64,000 nucleotides of DNA, from contig JAJEKV010000010.1 of the NCBI GenBank assembly GCA_021234155.1, positions 5,184,871 to 5,248,870 of the forward strand. Reading direction: 5' to 3'. The DNA is from Isoetes taiwanensis. Lineage: Eukaryota > Streptophyta > Lycopodiopsida > Isoetales > Isoetaceae. Positions 17,371 to 29,090 of this stretch are shown here, one piece after another. Each line of letters begins with the position of its first letter. Positions within the stretch are counted from its first letter, which is position 1. Made by a program: the position numbers and the translations under genes. The notes beneath the pieces were generated by a model. It made no database searches. It had not been told where the DNA came from and worked only from the letters and a program-made list of their open reading frames with translations.

Positions 17371-18818
17371 CTACATGCGTTAGGTCACAAACAAGGGGGA
17401 TAGATTGTTAATTTCATATGTTCGTATAAAAACCTAATAATTTAAAGAGAATTCCAAATAGTTTTTCTTCCTTACCGGAAAATCCCAAATTAAAGGGGTT
17501 GGTTACATATTCTTAGCTTCTGATTCATGCATATAGGTCAGAATACTCGATTTGAGGTTCTTAAATGCTATCTTGATATGGTTATTTCCAGTATAGTAGT
17601 GAAAAAGAAAGCACCGACTTGAAATTTAGAGTTCCCTACACATGGTTCAACCTTTCTCATAGACGCTTCCAAACATGCTGGCACCCCTTACTACATGTCA
17701 AATTTGAGATGCTTGAATGTTATACTACTAGAAAGGAGAGTTGTTAGTCATTACATTTTTCTTTTTTTTTATTAAACATGTCTTCTGTTACATCTAGATG
17801 CATGTGCATGCCCACCATTACTACATGTATATGGATTGATAAATATGTATCAACATGACCAACCAAACCAACAATCAAACAACCACCCTTTCACATTGTA
17901 GTAAAGCTCGGCAACGCCGAGCACCATAACTAGTCAAGATTAAAAACAAAAACCCTTCCAAGGGTTTTTGAAGGACAAGATATAGAAAACTGATACTATA
18001 AGGATTTCATAGCAGGGGCTAAGCTGCAGGAGTATAAACCAAAGCCAAAATGTCCATTGTAATATGGTATAAGAGAGAAAATGGCTAAGGTTTCACTTCC
18101 ATCTGCCCCTCTCCCAATCTCTTTGTAGTTAAGATCGACCATGGTTATTGGAAAAAAGACTTTGATGCATGATGACCATGATGCTCAGAGCCCAAAGCGT
18201 TATCCCATGAGTCCAAGGGCTCGCTAGCATCTACCTTGGCAACCCAATCTGAGCACAATCTTAGTTCTCCAAGATGGATAAGATTGGTATACCAACCTCT
18301 ATTAAGGAGCACTATTCGTTAGAGAGAGGATAATCCCATCAGGGACTCTCAAAGATGGGAATACTCCATTCTTCCTCACGGTATTATGTACCTGGATTGA
18401 CCCAGTTATGCTTTTAGATCGCCGATCGTCATCAGATGCCCTAGTTTCTAGAATATGACTAGGGCCAAACACATATAAAAGATACCAAAATCGGACATAG
18501 GAGCCGAATATATTTCAATGGTAAGTAGAGTAGAAGCAAACTACTGATGCTGCATCCTTTTACATCTTCCGACCAGTAAGTACTAGCTTAAGGTTGCACC
18601 ATGAGCATAAATGTCATAGATCATTTCAAGTGATGAACAATACTAACATGCATCCATTTAATAAAGAGCAACATCCATGGATAAAGATTACCTAAGAAGG
18701 GTGAAGAAAACATGGAGAGCACACCAAATACGCTAGCAAAGATGCTAGAAGGGAAGATCTATATCTAAGGATAGTGGGGATTGATTTTCTATGCAAGAAT
18801 GGTAGGGAGAAGCTTAAG
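17371..18818. other. Spacer
   Basis: A/T-rich sequence without recognisable genes. No domain, splice pattern or repeat stands out. Confidence 0.4.
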
Positions 18819-19141
18819 AGAATAGAATAGAATTTTTATCGTCCACGGAGAGCAAATGTGAAGAATTTTGAAATGGGAAAGTGGGAGTTCAAATAGACAG
18901 ACATATATACAACGCTTGTTGGAAAGCTGGTTTAGAGATCCTTCCAACGGTGTATGGTACCTGCATGCTTGGCTTTGTTTCTGTGCTCAAATTGGCACTT
19001 TTCCGGGCTGTGTGCTAGGGTTTCTGTGGCAATCGGTAGACACTTCGACGGACTCTATCTCTCACATCCGGTGTCAGATTTTCATGTGCTTGTTGGTCTC
19101 CGTGGACGATAAAATCATATTCTATTCTATTCTATTCTATA
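18819..19141. mobile_element. MITE-like element with ~30-bp terminal inverted repeats
   Basis: The left end reads AGAATAGAATAGAA then TTTTTATCGTCCACGGAG. The right end (19098-19141) is the reverse complement, CTCCGTGGACGATAAAATCA followed by repeated ATTCT units. The element is about 320 bp with no transposase. Repeated AATAG/CTATT units at both termini obscure the target-site duplication. Non-autonomous DNA transposons have this shape; superfamily not assigned. Confidence 0.65.
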
Positions 19142-20361
19142 TCATGGGCATATACGGATAAAAGTGTCCTTTGGCTACCATAGAGACCGTAATATCCTCT
19201 TTAAAGGATAGATATAGGGACCAATGACAAGTGGAGTGTATACTCTTTTCTTAAAGAAGATGGGCATTATCCTCGATGTCGAACAAGTTAATCTAAACAG
19301 CATGAATATGTAGCACAATAATAGGGGGATCGAGGGGGGTTTGATATGGATGCATAAATCATTATTCCCGAGACCATAGACCATACCCCTAAAACAATTG
19401 AATGGGTTATTATTAGGGGGGGAAAATAGATTCAATAGATACAGATAAACCATGATAGAGATGACGCTGGCGCCTGGAGCTCGGGTTCTGGCGGCGAAAC
19501 TTTGATCGGCGATATCTCTCTTATCTGGTGTCAGTTTTCGGCGTGCTTGGGCTTGTTGGAAAGCTTGCTCTGAGCTATTTCCGGAGGTGTATAGCATTAG
19601 CTGTTTTGCATGTGGTTTGTTGCCTCAAACAGCTGATTTCCAGACTGGTTCGGATGTCATGGCTCCTGCCAGACAGGCTGATGGGGGATCGTTTGAGCCT
19701 CATGGCTTGGGGCTGAAGCCAAGGGAGATGACGAGGAGAAAGAATCCTCCAGTAAAGGGGAAGGGCGCGGGTCTCGGCATGCATGAAGCGGCACGGGCTG
19801 TAGGAAGTGGCGTGCAATTGGTGGCAGAGATGAGGGAGCTCTTGGAATCCCCTTCGGTTGAGAGGTATGTGGATTGCTCTTCCTCTCAATATAATTCCCG
19901 AGACCCGATGATTGTGTTTTGGAGACTCGGTCTTGATTCCATCAAGCATGCCCCTTTGGAACCGGATCAGTAATGCCCTCTTCCCATGTGCTTGGGAAGG
20001 GATCACTTCTTTGGTGATCGCCCTCTTCTAGGGTGCATGTAGGCGATGTGCCTCTGGGGTGCCCCGGATACCTCTCGGGGTGCGAGGCGGCAGCCCCCAA
20101 CTCTGTCTTGCCCTGGCGGAGTAATGACACTTGTTGCTTTCGCATCACTTTTTGGGGTTTTGATTGGATCAAGCGCAAGGCTCGAGTGTAGGACTGCCCG
20201 TGTTCAAGAGGCTCACGAAATTTGTGGAGGATCATCACTATGTTGACCTGCAGGCAGCTCTTCCAGAGACTCCATGAATAGATATTGATCATACCAGGCA
20301 TGTTCAGACCATTGAGAATCTAGTTTCATTTGCAGTACTGGGCTACTTCACGGGTTACATA

Positions 20362-20892
20362 TTGGACACGAGGAGGTTTAGCTCTTGGCTTGCTAGACAT
20401 CTGAGGCGGATTGGTTTGCCCAGGTATCAGTCTCTGAAATTCCTACCAAATAATTTTTTCATAATCATGTTTGAGGCTGAGTCTTCCGTGCGGCAATTGG
20501 TTAGTCGGGGGGTGGATACTTTGGGTGAATCATATGTGTTGTATCAGTATTATACTCCAGCAATGTCCACCAGTTCTTTGACAATGGTTAAAATCACGTG
20601 TTGGTTCCAGATTCAGGATCTTCCTCCTGATCTGATGGTGCCTGATTTCTTGGTTTCTATGGCTAATGGCCTGGGTGTATATTTGGCTCATTCTATTGTG
20701 CAGTCCCCAAGATGCGTGTTGCTTTCATGCGCTGCGGCCTCGCCCACTTGTCTTCCGGTGCGTAGTGGTCCCGGCATTTTCTCGTTCCGATTGAAGCTTT
20801 TGAATGGCTCGAGATCCAGTGGATGTTTCCATCTATTGTCTTTGCCATCCGACCACATCGATGATCCCCTTTGGTCTTTGGTGATGTGGTAG
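20362..20892 (+). pseudogene. LINE ORF1, DUF4283-like domain
   Basis: The 176-residue frame contains FLPNNFFIIMFEAESSVRQL and, about 50 residues on, ITCWFQIQDLPPDLMVPDF. This resembles the DUF4283 domain at the start of plant LINE ORF1/gag proteins, in which a W-x-[RI]-x-x-LP block is conserved. ORF1 proteins bind element RNA. The downstream part (about 20896-21300) is glycine- and arginine-rich in another frame, fitting the usual low-complexity ORF1 tail. A frame break separates them. Confidence 0.6.
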
Positions 20893-21415
20893 GGGTTGCG
20901 GGTGCTATTGAGGGCCCGAGGATTCCTTTGTTCCGAGGCAACAGGAGGAGGACTCCGTGGTGCAGTGAGTGGAGTTGGACGAGGTGGTGGTGTGGTTGGG
21001 AGAGGTGGTGTGGGACGAGGCCGGGGCAGGTTTGCTGCTGGCCGCCCATTGGATGGCAGGGCTAGGGGACGTGGTGCCTCAGGGGAGGGCTCAGATGATT
21101 ATTTGGTTGTGGCTAGGTCTGAGGACAGGGCTGTGGGAGGGGCTGGTGATCCTGCTGGGGATGTCCAGGTAGCGGTATGTGATGAGCATGAGGTGGCTGG
21201 AGCAGCCCGGTTGGAGGTAGAGACTAGTGTGGCCCATGACTCTATGGAAGTGCCTGGGGGACTTCCAACACGTGTTGGAAGTGGAGTGTTACGTTGGTAA
21301 ATGGGCCGTGGGTCACTTTCTTTGTGATTAATCCTCTGGCTCTAGATGATGACTATGTGGAGTTGGCTGATGGCCTGGTGGGTAGGCATGTGGGGCTTGA
21401 CACTTCTCCTCCGGG

Positions 21416-22260
21416 ATGAATAGGTCGATCCTCAGTTGGAATGTGCGGGGGGTGCGGTCCTCTAGTAGTAAGAGGGCCCGTGTTTCTTTGGCACTTCGGC
21501 AGTTGCGTCCTGATATTGTTTGCATTCAGGAGCATAAGTGTCACAGGGGTGATATGTCTAGGCTCATGAATATGGTTGGTAGGCAGTTTGTTTCTATTGC
21601 TTCTTCTTCTGGGCGGACTAGTGGGGGTACTCTTATTGCTTGGAGGATGGATGTGCAGGTCACCTACTCTGCAGCAGACAGGTTTGGTCGGTGGGCAATA
21701 ATTAAGTGGTTGGAGGGAGGGCAAGAGTGGGGGATTGTTAATGTTTATGCCCCTAATCAGCCTTCTCGGGGTGCTTTATGGCCCACAACCGAATAAGTTC
21801 TGAGCCCTTGGTGGGTTGCGAGGTTGCTTGGTTCTTTGTTGGGGACTTTAATATGGTAGAGCAGTAGAGGATCGCCTCGGTTCGCACCAGTTGTGCATGG
21901 GTTTGAGAGGGACCGGTGGTCTCGTTTTTGTTGCAGGATTTGGCCTTGGTTGAGGTCCCCAGGGGACTTGTCTTTCACCTATTGTAATAGGCGATTGGTG
22001 CGGGCCAGCGTATCGCGAGGCATGACCCGGTGCTATGCTTCCCCATGCGCCTTTGGATGGTGTGCCCTCTTTCTTGTTGGAGGAACATTTTGTCTACCTC
22101 CATTTCTGATCATTACCCTCAGGTTGTGTCCAGTCAGGGTGCGGTTGCCTCTCGACCCTCTAGGATGGTGTTCCGTTTGAACACCCCGGCCGGGGCCGAG
22201 CGCGGATTTTCGGCCCGGTGCAGGGGAGTTGTGGCTTGATACCTTTCATCTCCGAAGGGT
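21416..22260 (+). pseudogene. LINE endonuclease (EEP) domain, broken
   Basis: The frame 21416-21796 begins MNRSILSWNVRGVRSSSSK and continues to LRPDIVCIQEHK, which are the first two catalytic blocks of the APE-like endonuclease of LINEs (N in SWNVRG and E in QEHK). WGIVNVYAPN is the next conserved block. The frame then closes with a stop at about 21796, and remnants continue to about 22260 in other frames. The enzyme nicks target DNA to prime reverse transcription; this copy cannot encode it whole. Confidence 0.75.
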
Positions 22261-22806
22261 ATGTCCGGTATGGTGACCGCGTTGGCCGTGGTGAAGCATT
22301 TTGCCAAGGTCTTTGGTAGGCAACGTGTGCAGCAGGGCGGCCAGGAGTTGCATGGTCTCTATCGGGAGTTGGAGAACATTCGGGCGCAGCCTTCTGATGG
22401 CATTAGGGAGAATGCAGTGTTGCTGCGTATTGGTGCTCTGGAGCGGGTTAAAGTCGTGAGGCGGCGTGTGAAGGCCTTACCTGGTTGAAGGAAGGGGACA
22501 CAAGTTCGTCGGTGTTCTTCCAGAAGCGGCTAGGCGTGGCGATATATGCGCGGCATCTATGGCGCCCCTTGCTTTGCTCGATGGCGCACTTTGGAGGATC
22601 CCGCTGATTTGCAGCGGTATGTGCATGCTCATTTCTCGGGGTTTTTCGTGACAGCCAAGACTCTTCCCTATGAGTAGGAGATGGGGAGCTCTGTTTTGGG
22701 GGCTGTTAAGCCATCTATTCTCGGGCCTCATCGGCGTGAGAGCTTGGGCGAGGAGCTCTCGAGGAGAGGATTTAGCGGAGGCATGTATGTGCATGGCCAA
22801 GGATAA

Positions 22807-24150
22807 ATGTCCTCGGGCTGGATGGCATCCCGTGGAGTTCTTTCGGACTTATTGGGAGTGGGTCGGGCGAAGTCTGCGGTACAGGTGTATCTTGAGTTTC
22901 TGCGGTCTTCTCAAATGGATAGGATCTTGAATACTGCATGCATTTCCCTGATTCCTAAGGTTAAGCAGCCTTCTACCATTAATGATTGGAGGCCTATCTC
23001 CTTGTTGTCCTCTGTGTACAAGATTATTGCGAAAGCCCTGGCAGAGAAGTTGAAGCCAGTGTTGACTTCTTCCATTAGTAAGGTGCAGTCTGGGTTTGTT
23101 CTTGGGAGGAACATTTTGACTAATGTTGCCGCAGCTTATGAGGGCCTTTATTGGGGCAGGAGAACAGGTCAAGGCATTGCCCATCTTAAGCTTGACTTTG
23201 CCAAAGCTTACGATAGTGTCCGTTGGGAGTTCTTGTCTGCCATTATATTAGCGTTGGGCTGTGGTCCACGCTTTCTGAGAGATCATGAAGCCGCATAGGT
23301 CGGCCACGGACTACGGTGGTGTGCCGGCCGGGAACCCTCGTCTTTTTCTCCTTAGGTAGAGGGGTGCGTCGTCGGGGGTGCCCTTTGGCCGCTTTTTTGT
23401 TTACGATTGTGGCGGAGGCCCCTGTCTCGATTGTTTTTACCGGTGGTGGAGGAGGGGTGGTGGATGGGCTTGGATGCGGGATGGTAGCCAGCCAGATTAT
23501 TAACCGTTCACGATGACACTTTCCCTTCTTCTTGGTGGCGAAAGAGGAATCTGCGAAATGTGAAGGGTCTGGCTGGATACTTACTCCTTGGCCTCGGGCA
23601 TTCTTCTTAATTGGGGTAAATGCTCGCATTATGGGGCTCGGTGACTCCGCCTCCCCTTGTTTGGCTCTATTCCTTGGAAGGTGCTTCCGGTAATGTGTGT
23701 ACTAAGGCTGTTGGGTATTCCCTTTGGAGGGGATGTTTCCTGGGGAGGATGTGGGGCCAGATTTTGCGGGGGTTGCGAAAAACACCTCAATTGGTGGAAG
23801 GGTAGCAAGTTATCCATGGCAGGTAGGATCACTGTTGCCAAGTCAGTACTTTGTTGCACTCATGTGTATACAGCATCTGCGATGTTAGCTCCTAAGGGTA
23901 AGATACAAGCTTTGGATAAGATTGTTCGAAATTTTGTGTGGGGCGGGGATGATGAAGGGGCGGTTGTTAAAGTGGCTTGGTGGAAGTGTCTCCGTCCCCG
24001 GGAGGATGGGGGCTTGGCCATTCTGGATTTGGCGCTGCATAGTAAGGTGTTGGTCTCCAAGTTTGTTTGGAGCACTCTGCAGGATGGAGCATCTTCTCCT
24101 GATGCGACGTTGTTGTTTGTGTGGCATTTGGGAAGCCGTCTGTGCATGTG
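22807..24150 (+). pseudogene. LINE reverse transcriptase, broken in several frames
   Basis: 22807-23298 encodes ACISLIPKVKQPSTINDWRP, ISLLSSVYKIIAKALAEKL, QSGFVLGRNI and LKLDFAKAYDSVRW, the classical RT blocks 1-4, with the first catalytic Asp in DFAKAYD. The FADD block follows near 23508-23520, where the frame is off by one base (TTCAC-GATGACACTTTC). The RT thumb resumes at 23700 (LRLLGIPFGGD, WWKGSKLSMAGRI, NFVWGG, VAWWKCLRPREDGGLAILD). The RT is clearly recognisable and clearly dead. Confidence 0.8.
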
Positions 24151-24769
24151 GAGTTGCCCTGGGCACTGTTGTATGGTCTCTGACCTTTCCTACATGCATC
24201 CCCTTTTGTCACGGGGGTGTTGCAGGCTTGGGATCATGTGCGTGTGCTCTTCCAGATTATGCCTCAGTTTATCACCACTCTTCTCCTTTCTTGTGGGTTC
24301 CTCTACCCCCTGCGCACTTGCCCTTGGCTGCCACTGTGCATGCTCGGATGCAGGCCCGTTGGAGGCGAGGTGCTGTGCTCACCTTGGAGGATTGGTATTG
24401 GGGTGGTCAGCTAGCTTCGTGGGAGTTCTTTTGAGCTCGCTTTCGCCTGAGGGGCAGTGACCGGGCTATCTGGGAACAAGTGGCGGGGAGTATTCCGCTA
24501 CACATACCTCTAGTCCCTCAGGATGATGTGGTGGTGCAGGTTTGGAAGGTTCATCCGGATGTTGTGTCTTCTTGTTTTGTGCGGTCTTGTTACCGGGTCT
24601 TTGGCTATTCATGACACTCGCCCCTTCCGGGGCAAGTGGTCTCGCAGCCTTCCGTTCTCGATGGGCTTCGGTTTGGACGTGGACATGGAGCTCACTTCCC
24701 CCCCAGAAGGTTAGGGTGCTTCGCGGGCGGTGGTGCACCGCCAGATTAGGGTGAATGCCCTTGTGAGTC

Positions 24770-25190
24770 GGGTTTAGGGCGGGGTTTGAGCCCTCTCTGC
24801 TCTTGTTGTGGCCTTCATCGTGAGACTGTGGAGCATTGTCTGGTTTTATGCCCTCACTTGCAGCCTACCTGGGATTGGGTCGTGGCTGTTTGGTGAGATT
24901 GACTAGGCCGCCATTCTTGCCGCTTCATGTGTATCACGGTGGTTGGCGGCTCTTGCGGCAGCAAGCCTTGCATCTGTGCGTGGCTTGGTTGGTGTGGCTG
25001 ATTTGGAAGCGGCGGCGGTTGTGGATCTTTCAGGGGATTCAGCAGCCTGCAGCCTCTCTGATTCCTCGACTTAGGTACAAGATATTTCAAAGCTTTCTGG
25101 TGTTCCGGGGATTAGTAGAGCGGAAGTTTGCCATTTGGCGGGACTTCTTGGGTGTTGTAGATGGTGATGGTCGGTTTGTACAGCAGTAGA
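24770..25190 (+). pseudogene. LINE C-terminal zf-RVT zinc finger and tail
   Basis: Near 24785-24890 one frame reads LCSCCGLHRETVEHC followed by LVLCPHLQPTWDW, the Cys/His pattern C-x2-C..ET.EH..-C of the zf-RVT domain at the end of plant LINE ORF2. The frame 24836-25189 encodes the usual post-zinc-finger tail (AWLVWLIWKRRRLWIFQG) found just before the end of ORF2. Confidence 0.65.
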
Positions 25191-25332
25191 GTTGCAGTTT
25201 TTCTATGAGTTTGTTGTGGAGTGTCGAGGTATCGCTGTCTCTTTGGGGCAGTTCTCCTTCCTCCTCACTTGCTTTGTAACATTACCATTCTTTTAATATA
25301 TTGATGACACAGTTCTTCAAAAAAAAAAACAT

Positions 25333-25860
25333 TTTTTTTTTTTTTTTTTTTGAGGGTAAGATTATTTATGTGTATTAAAGCTGAAGAAGTATGTACAACA
25401 GATACCCTTTAAAGGGTGAGTAAATCACAGCCAATAAGGTTGATTGGGAAGTGAATACACCTGTACTACAGAGAGCATCATCTCGTCTTCCCCACTGACG
25501 GGGTACTATAAGGGAAAACACCTATCTTCTCCGAAGAGTAGGTACTATAGAGAGAGGCAGCTCCATTCCAGAGTAGGATCCCACAAGCAATTCTCAGTTC
25601 TGGATAGGTAAGCTATCTATATTGTTCCCAGTGGCAACATCATCTCCCATACTATCATTATCCACCCAATGACACTTAAAAAGGGAGTAGAACCCCACAA
25701 GAGTCCCTAATCTGTCAAGTCCCTTGTTGTAGTTTGTGCCTTTCTTTCTATGATGTGATAATGCCATCAGTATAACCTCCAGATTGAAGGAGTTTTTTAG
25801 CATCATTATGGAGATACCTTGGCCACCCAGAGTCACATCACACTGATGTTTTCAAATCAC
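25333..25860 (-). mobile_element. 3' end of a second LINE, inserted tail to tail
   Basis: On the minus strand the segment ends AAATAATCTTACCCTC followed by about 20 A (25333-25352 as T on the plus strand). This is a typical LINE 3' end with poly(A). It directly faces the poly(A) of the plus-strand LINE. Its 3' sequence differs from that LINE, so it is another family. The 80-codon minus-strand frame at 25594-25836 has no recognisable domain. Confidence 0.6.
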
Positions 25861-27065
25861 CCAGAACGTCAAATTCACTAGGGAGGCTTCTATGCAGCAC
25901 CTATCTGATTGCATTGGTTAAAGCATTGTTATTAGAATATTGAATAATTTTGGTAGAGGTTTGAGTCTCCATATTTTATATTCTAAAACCTTAGGGAAAC
26001 CTGTATTTCATATTTCGAAATCATAGGCGCCCGCAATCATAAATGATCATAATAAAAAAGAGAGGCGCCCAGAGGCCCCAATATACAAGTTGGGGCATAG
26101 GATGGACAGATCCAACGACTGAGACAATCCACGGCGCATCTCGTATAGAACACCTCATTTATAAGAAGTTTATGTGTAAACATGATAACACGATATTACT
26201 TGCGTAATCTTGCAATTCATCAATAAGAATTTTAAAGATTTGAGGAGTTAATTCATCGACATTTACAATGGTAACTACATAGCATAGTTCCTACGTTTTG
26301 AATGCACAAAAAGAGGAAAAGTCCTTCTTGAGATCAACTTCCATTTGCTAGGAAACTTCTTTTCACTTGCAACTTCATGTTTAATGAGGTATTCCTTATA
26401 CATTGTCCTTCTGGTCAAGGTCTCTACTTGCTAAACTTTTTCAGCTCTAGGATATTTATTGGACATGTTTGTAAAATCTTAGATTTTGTGATAGCATTAC
26501 TCGGAAATTCATGCGCTAAAAGTTACTCCATTTCTTAGCTCAAGAAGATATTGAATCTGTTGCATTTGTTTTTGTTCCTTCCACGTAGCGAAAGCTCTTG
26601 CTTTGTGGTTGTGGTACTTCACCGAGAATTTTGTAGGTCCAAGTTGATGCATATAGACATATTCATAGCCATTGTAATTTTGTGTATGTTTCTTCTAGTT
26701 GAATATTTGTATTGCAAATGTGCTAAAGAAAAAAGAGAAATTTTTTTAGCAAAACAACCGCTTTGTTAGGGACATGGTGCTTTCGCAATCTAATATAAAA
26801 GACTTTATGGACTTTAAGTGTGGTGGGAGTTCTAGCTCGTAAGCAAGATTCCTTACTTTTTCTAATTGTCTTGAATACGCCCCATCTTGGGGCTAACTTC
26901 TTTCTGGCACTAATTTCATTTTTCTCTTTCTTTACTCCATGTCATCCTTCTCAACATGTCTATCTGTCATTTACATATCTGCATATGTTTTTGCTAGTTT
27001 GTGATCTTAGAATGCATTCTCTTACCTTCACTTTGATATGCTCTAAGTGAAGTTATATGCCATTT
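25861..27065. other. Spacer
   Basis: No gene, RNA or repeat recognised. The frames at 26551-26769 and 26820-27050 lack identifiable motifs. Confidence 0.4.
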
Positions 27066-27195
27066 GGTTGTTGACCATTATGCACCACACGCACAAAAAG
27101 AGGGCTTTTGTTGTGAGCCATTGGTTGTTGACCATTATGCAGCACACACACAAAAAGAGGGCTTTTGTTGTGAGCCATTGGTTGTTGACCATTGA
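27066..27195 (+). repeat. Tandem repeat, ~57-bp unit, two and a half copies
   Basis: GGTTGTTGACCATTATGCA, then a CAC-rich run, then AAAAAGAGGGCTTTTGTTG and TGAGCCATT, occurs twice in full, followed by a third partial GGTTGTTGACCATT. Copies differ at only a few bases, so the duplication is recent. The inner part of the unit is found inverted at 30202-30238. Confidence 0.85.
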
Positions 27196-28324
27196 GAAAA
27201 AAAAAGGCTAAAATCAATGGCTCAGAAATGGTGCACTCTAGATGTACGCATTAGTACATCCATTTGAATACATCACGAAATCATAGGATTCAAACCTTAG
27301 TGAAAAGCGTACAAAAACACAAAGAAAACCCCCTGTTATTATGCTACATATGGGGGCTTTTGTATGAACATATATATGAGTTAGCCTAATGTATTAGGAT
27401 AGTCTAGCAAGCATTATGCTATGGACGTATTTATGCAAGCTTGTAACAACATTTTGTAAACTGTCTAAATCTTGATTAAATGGAGTTTTCCTGTGTACAT
27501 ATGGGCTTAACACAATACAGTAGTATATGGTGCTAATGATGACATGTTTAATGAATATTACAATGCATATTACACCTATCTAAATAGGAACCATCTTCTG
27601 TAAGCCTAAATGGCAGTGGATGTATTGAATCAATGATTAATGAACAAGCTTATAATATTCTAATTTTGATGAGCATACTAAAGGTTGCAAGGTATTTTAC
27701 TTTATCTATTAAAAACAACAATGTGTAAATGGGTGAAGCTTAAAGCAATAGTTCTTTATATTATGGCAGAATTCTGAGACATGAACTCATTGTCAACAGG
27801 CTGCAATATCATATAGACTTCGAAAGGCAGCATGCTAATAAAATGTCCTATTGGTTGTAGCTTATGATCTTATGGAATGATAAACTAACTATAGATTTAA
27901 TGTCTTGGTGATGGTGTTCCATTGCAAAATGAGCTCAGTTTGTATATGGGAAGTTAATAGTATCAAGGGATTGACAAAGATATGTAATAGCGCTAGTTGG
28001 CTTTTGTCAAGGTTGGTTATGGCTGAGTCTTTTTCCTTTCACTTCTGATGGCCGCTGTGGTTTGCTATAGAAGTTCATGAACTCACAGTGTCGGAATGGT
28101 AAAACCCTTGTCCACAATTGATGCAGTCAGATATGCAAAATGCTTGTTGAAATGCAAGATGGGTGAAATCAGGTCTGCGAGATGTCTATGTCGCACACAA
28201 AGAGGTATGCACTTGAAGTTTTGTTTACTCTTTCAATGCTGGCTAGAATGCAAAAAAAATTTCGAGCCACCAAGGCCACGCTGTGAGCTTCTTGAAGGAA
28301 GTGCGACTGGTTCCCTTGTGTGGC

Positions 28325-28775
28325 CACTACCCAAGAGACCTCAGATCAGGCAAGGCTACCCGCTGAGTTTAAGCATATCATTAAGCGGAGGAAAAGAAAC
28401 CAACAGGGATTTCCCTAGTAACCGCTGAAATGAACCGGAAGGTGCCCCAGATTGAGAATCGCGGGCGTTACGTGTTGCTGGTGTAGTGCAGAAGAAGCGT
28501 CCCCTGCGGGCGGTCGAGGTTCCCCTGGGGAAGTGGGCGCTGAGAGGGTGAGAGCCCCGTCAGGCCCGGACCCTGTTGCTCCACGAGGCGCTCTCTACGA
28601 GTCGGGCTGTTTGGGAATGCAGCCTTAAGTGGGTGGTAAGTTCCATCTAAGGCTAAATATTGGCAAGAGACCGATAGCGAACAAGTACCGCGAGGGAAAG
28701 GTGAAAAGGACTTTGAAAAGAGAGTTAAAAAGTGCTTGAAATTGCTGGGAGGGAAGCGAAAGAGTAGCCTTGCCG
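28325..28775 (+). rRNA. 25S/28S rRNA 5'-end fragment (pseudogene)
   Basis: The segment contains highly conserved large-subunit rRNA tracts in order: TACCCGCTGAGTTTAAGCAT, AAGCGGAGGAAAAGAAAC, AGAGGGTGAGAGCCCCGTC, GACCGATAGCGAACAAGTAC, and AAAGGACTTTGAAAAGAGAG. This is the first ~450 nt of 25S rRNA, through domain I. Variable stretches differ strongly and some core positions are changed (ATCATTAAGCGG for ATCAATAAGCGG), so it is a fragment and probably not functional. No 5.8S or ITS is recognisable upstream, and similarity fades into repeats at about 28775. Confidence 0.85.
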
Positions 28776-28814
28776 CTACGATCCGTTGAGGTTCGGCCTC
28801 TTGTCTTTGCGATT

Positions 28815-29090
28815 TGTCCCTCTCCTCCCTAGGTATGTGGGGAGGGTTACGTCATGGCACTTGGTCATTTATTTCTCCAAGTGCTAGGGAGGGTTGCAAG
28901 CCAACACTTCCTCCAAGCATGGCCGATCAAGTGGAGGAACCCAACACTTGGTCATTTTTTCTCCACCCGAGCTGCTTGGGGAGGGTTACTCGTGGCACAC
29001 GGTCATTTTTTCTCCCAAGTCCTGGGGAGGGTTGCAAGGCACTGGCACTTAGAGGTTCCTTCTTCCAAGCCGCTGCCGAGGGGGGATTCC
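28815..29090 (+). repeat. Short array of ~60-110-bp related units
   Basis: Units share GGGGAGGGTT(A/G), then GGCAC(A/T)(T/C)GGTCATTT and TTTCTCC. Four or so copies are separated unevenly. They follow the rRNA fragment directly and precede the minisatellite. Open frames here are a by-product of repetition. Confidence 0.6.

Larger units (their letters stand above)
19440..25331 (+). mobile_element. Long but degenerate plant LINE (L1-type) with ORF1, endonuclease, RT and zf-RVT
   Basis: A single plus-strand element can be followed through its parts in the correct order: a gag-like ORF1 (20362-20892), an apurinic-type endonuclease (from 21416), a reverse transcriptase (about 22800-24150), a zinc-finger zf-RVT tail (24770-24900) and a 3' end at CAGTTCTTC followed by poly(A) at 25320-25331. 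Base composition is GC-richer than the flanks. Frames change many times, so no full ORF survives. The 5' boundary is estimated; no target-site duplication was found because the poly(A) abuts another poly(T). Confidence 0.8.

Noticed and set aside
19587-19973. 128-codon frame at the start of the LINE as a host gene
   Set aside because: It lies within the LINE by position and composition, overlaps a minus-strand frame of equal length and shows no domain.
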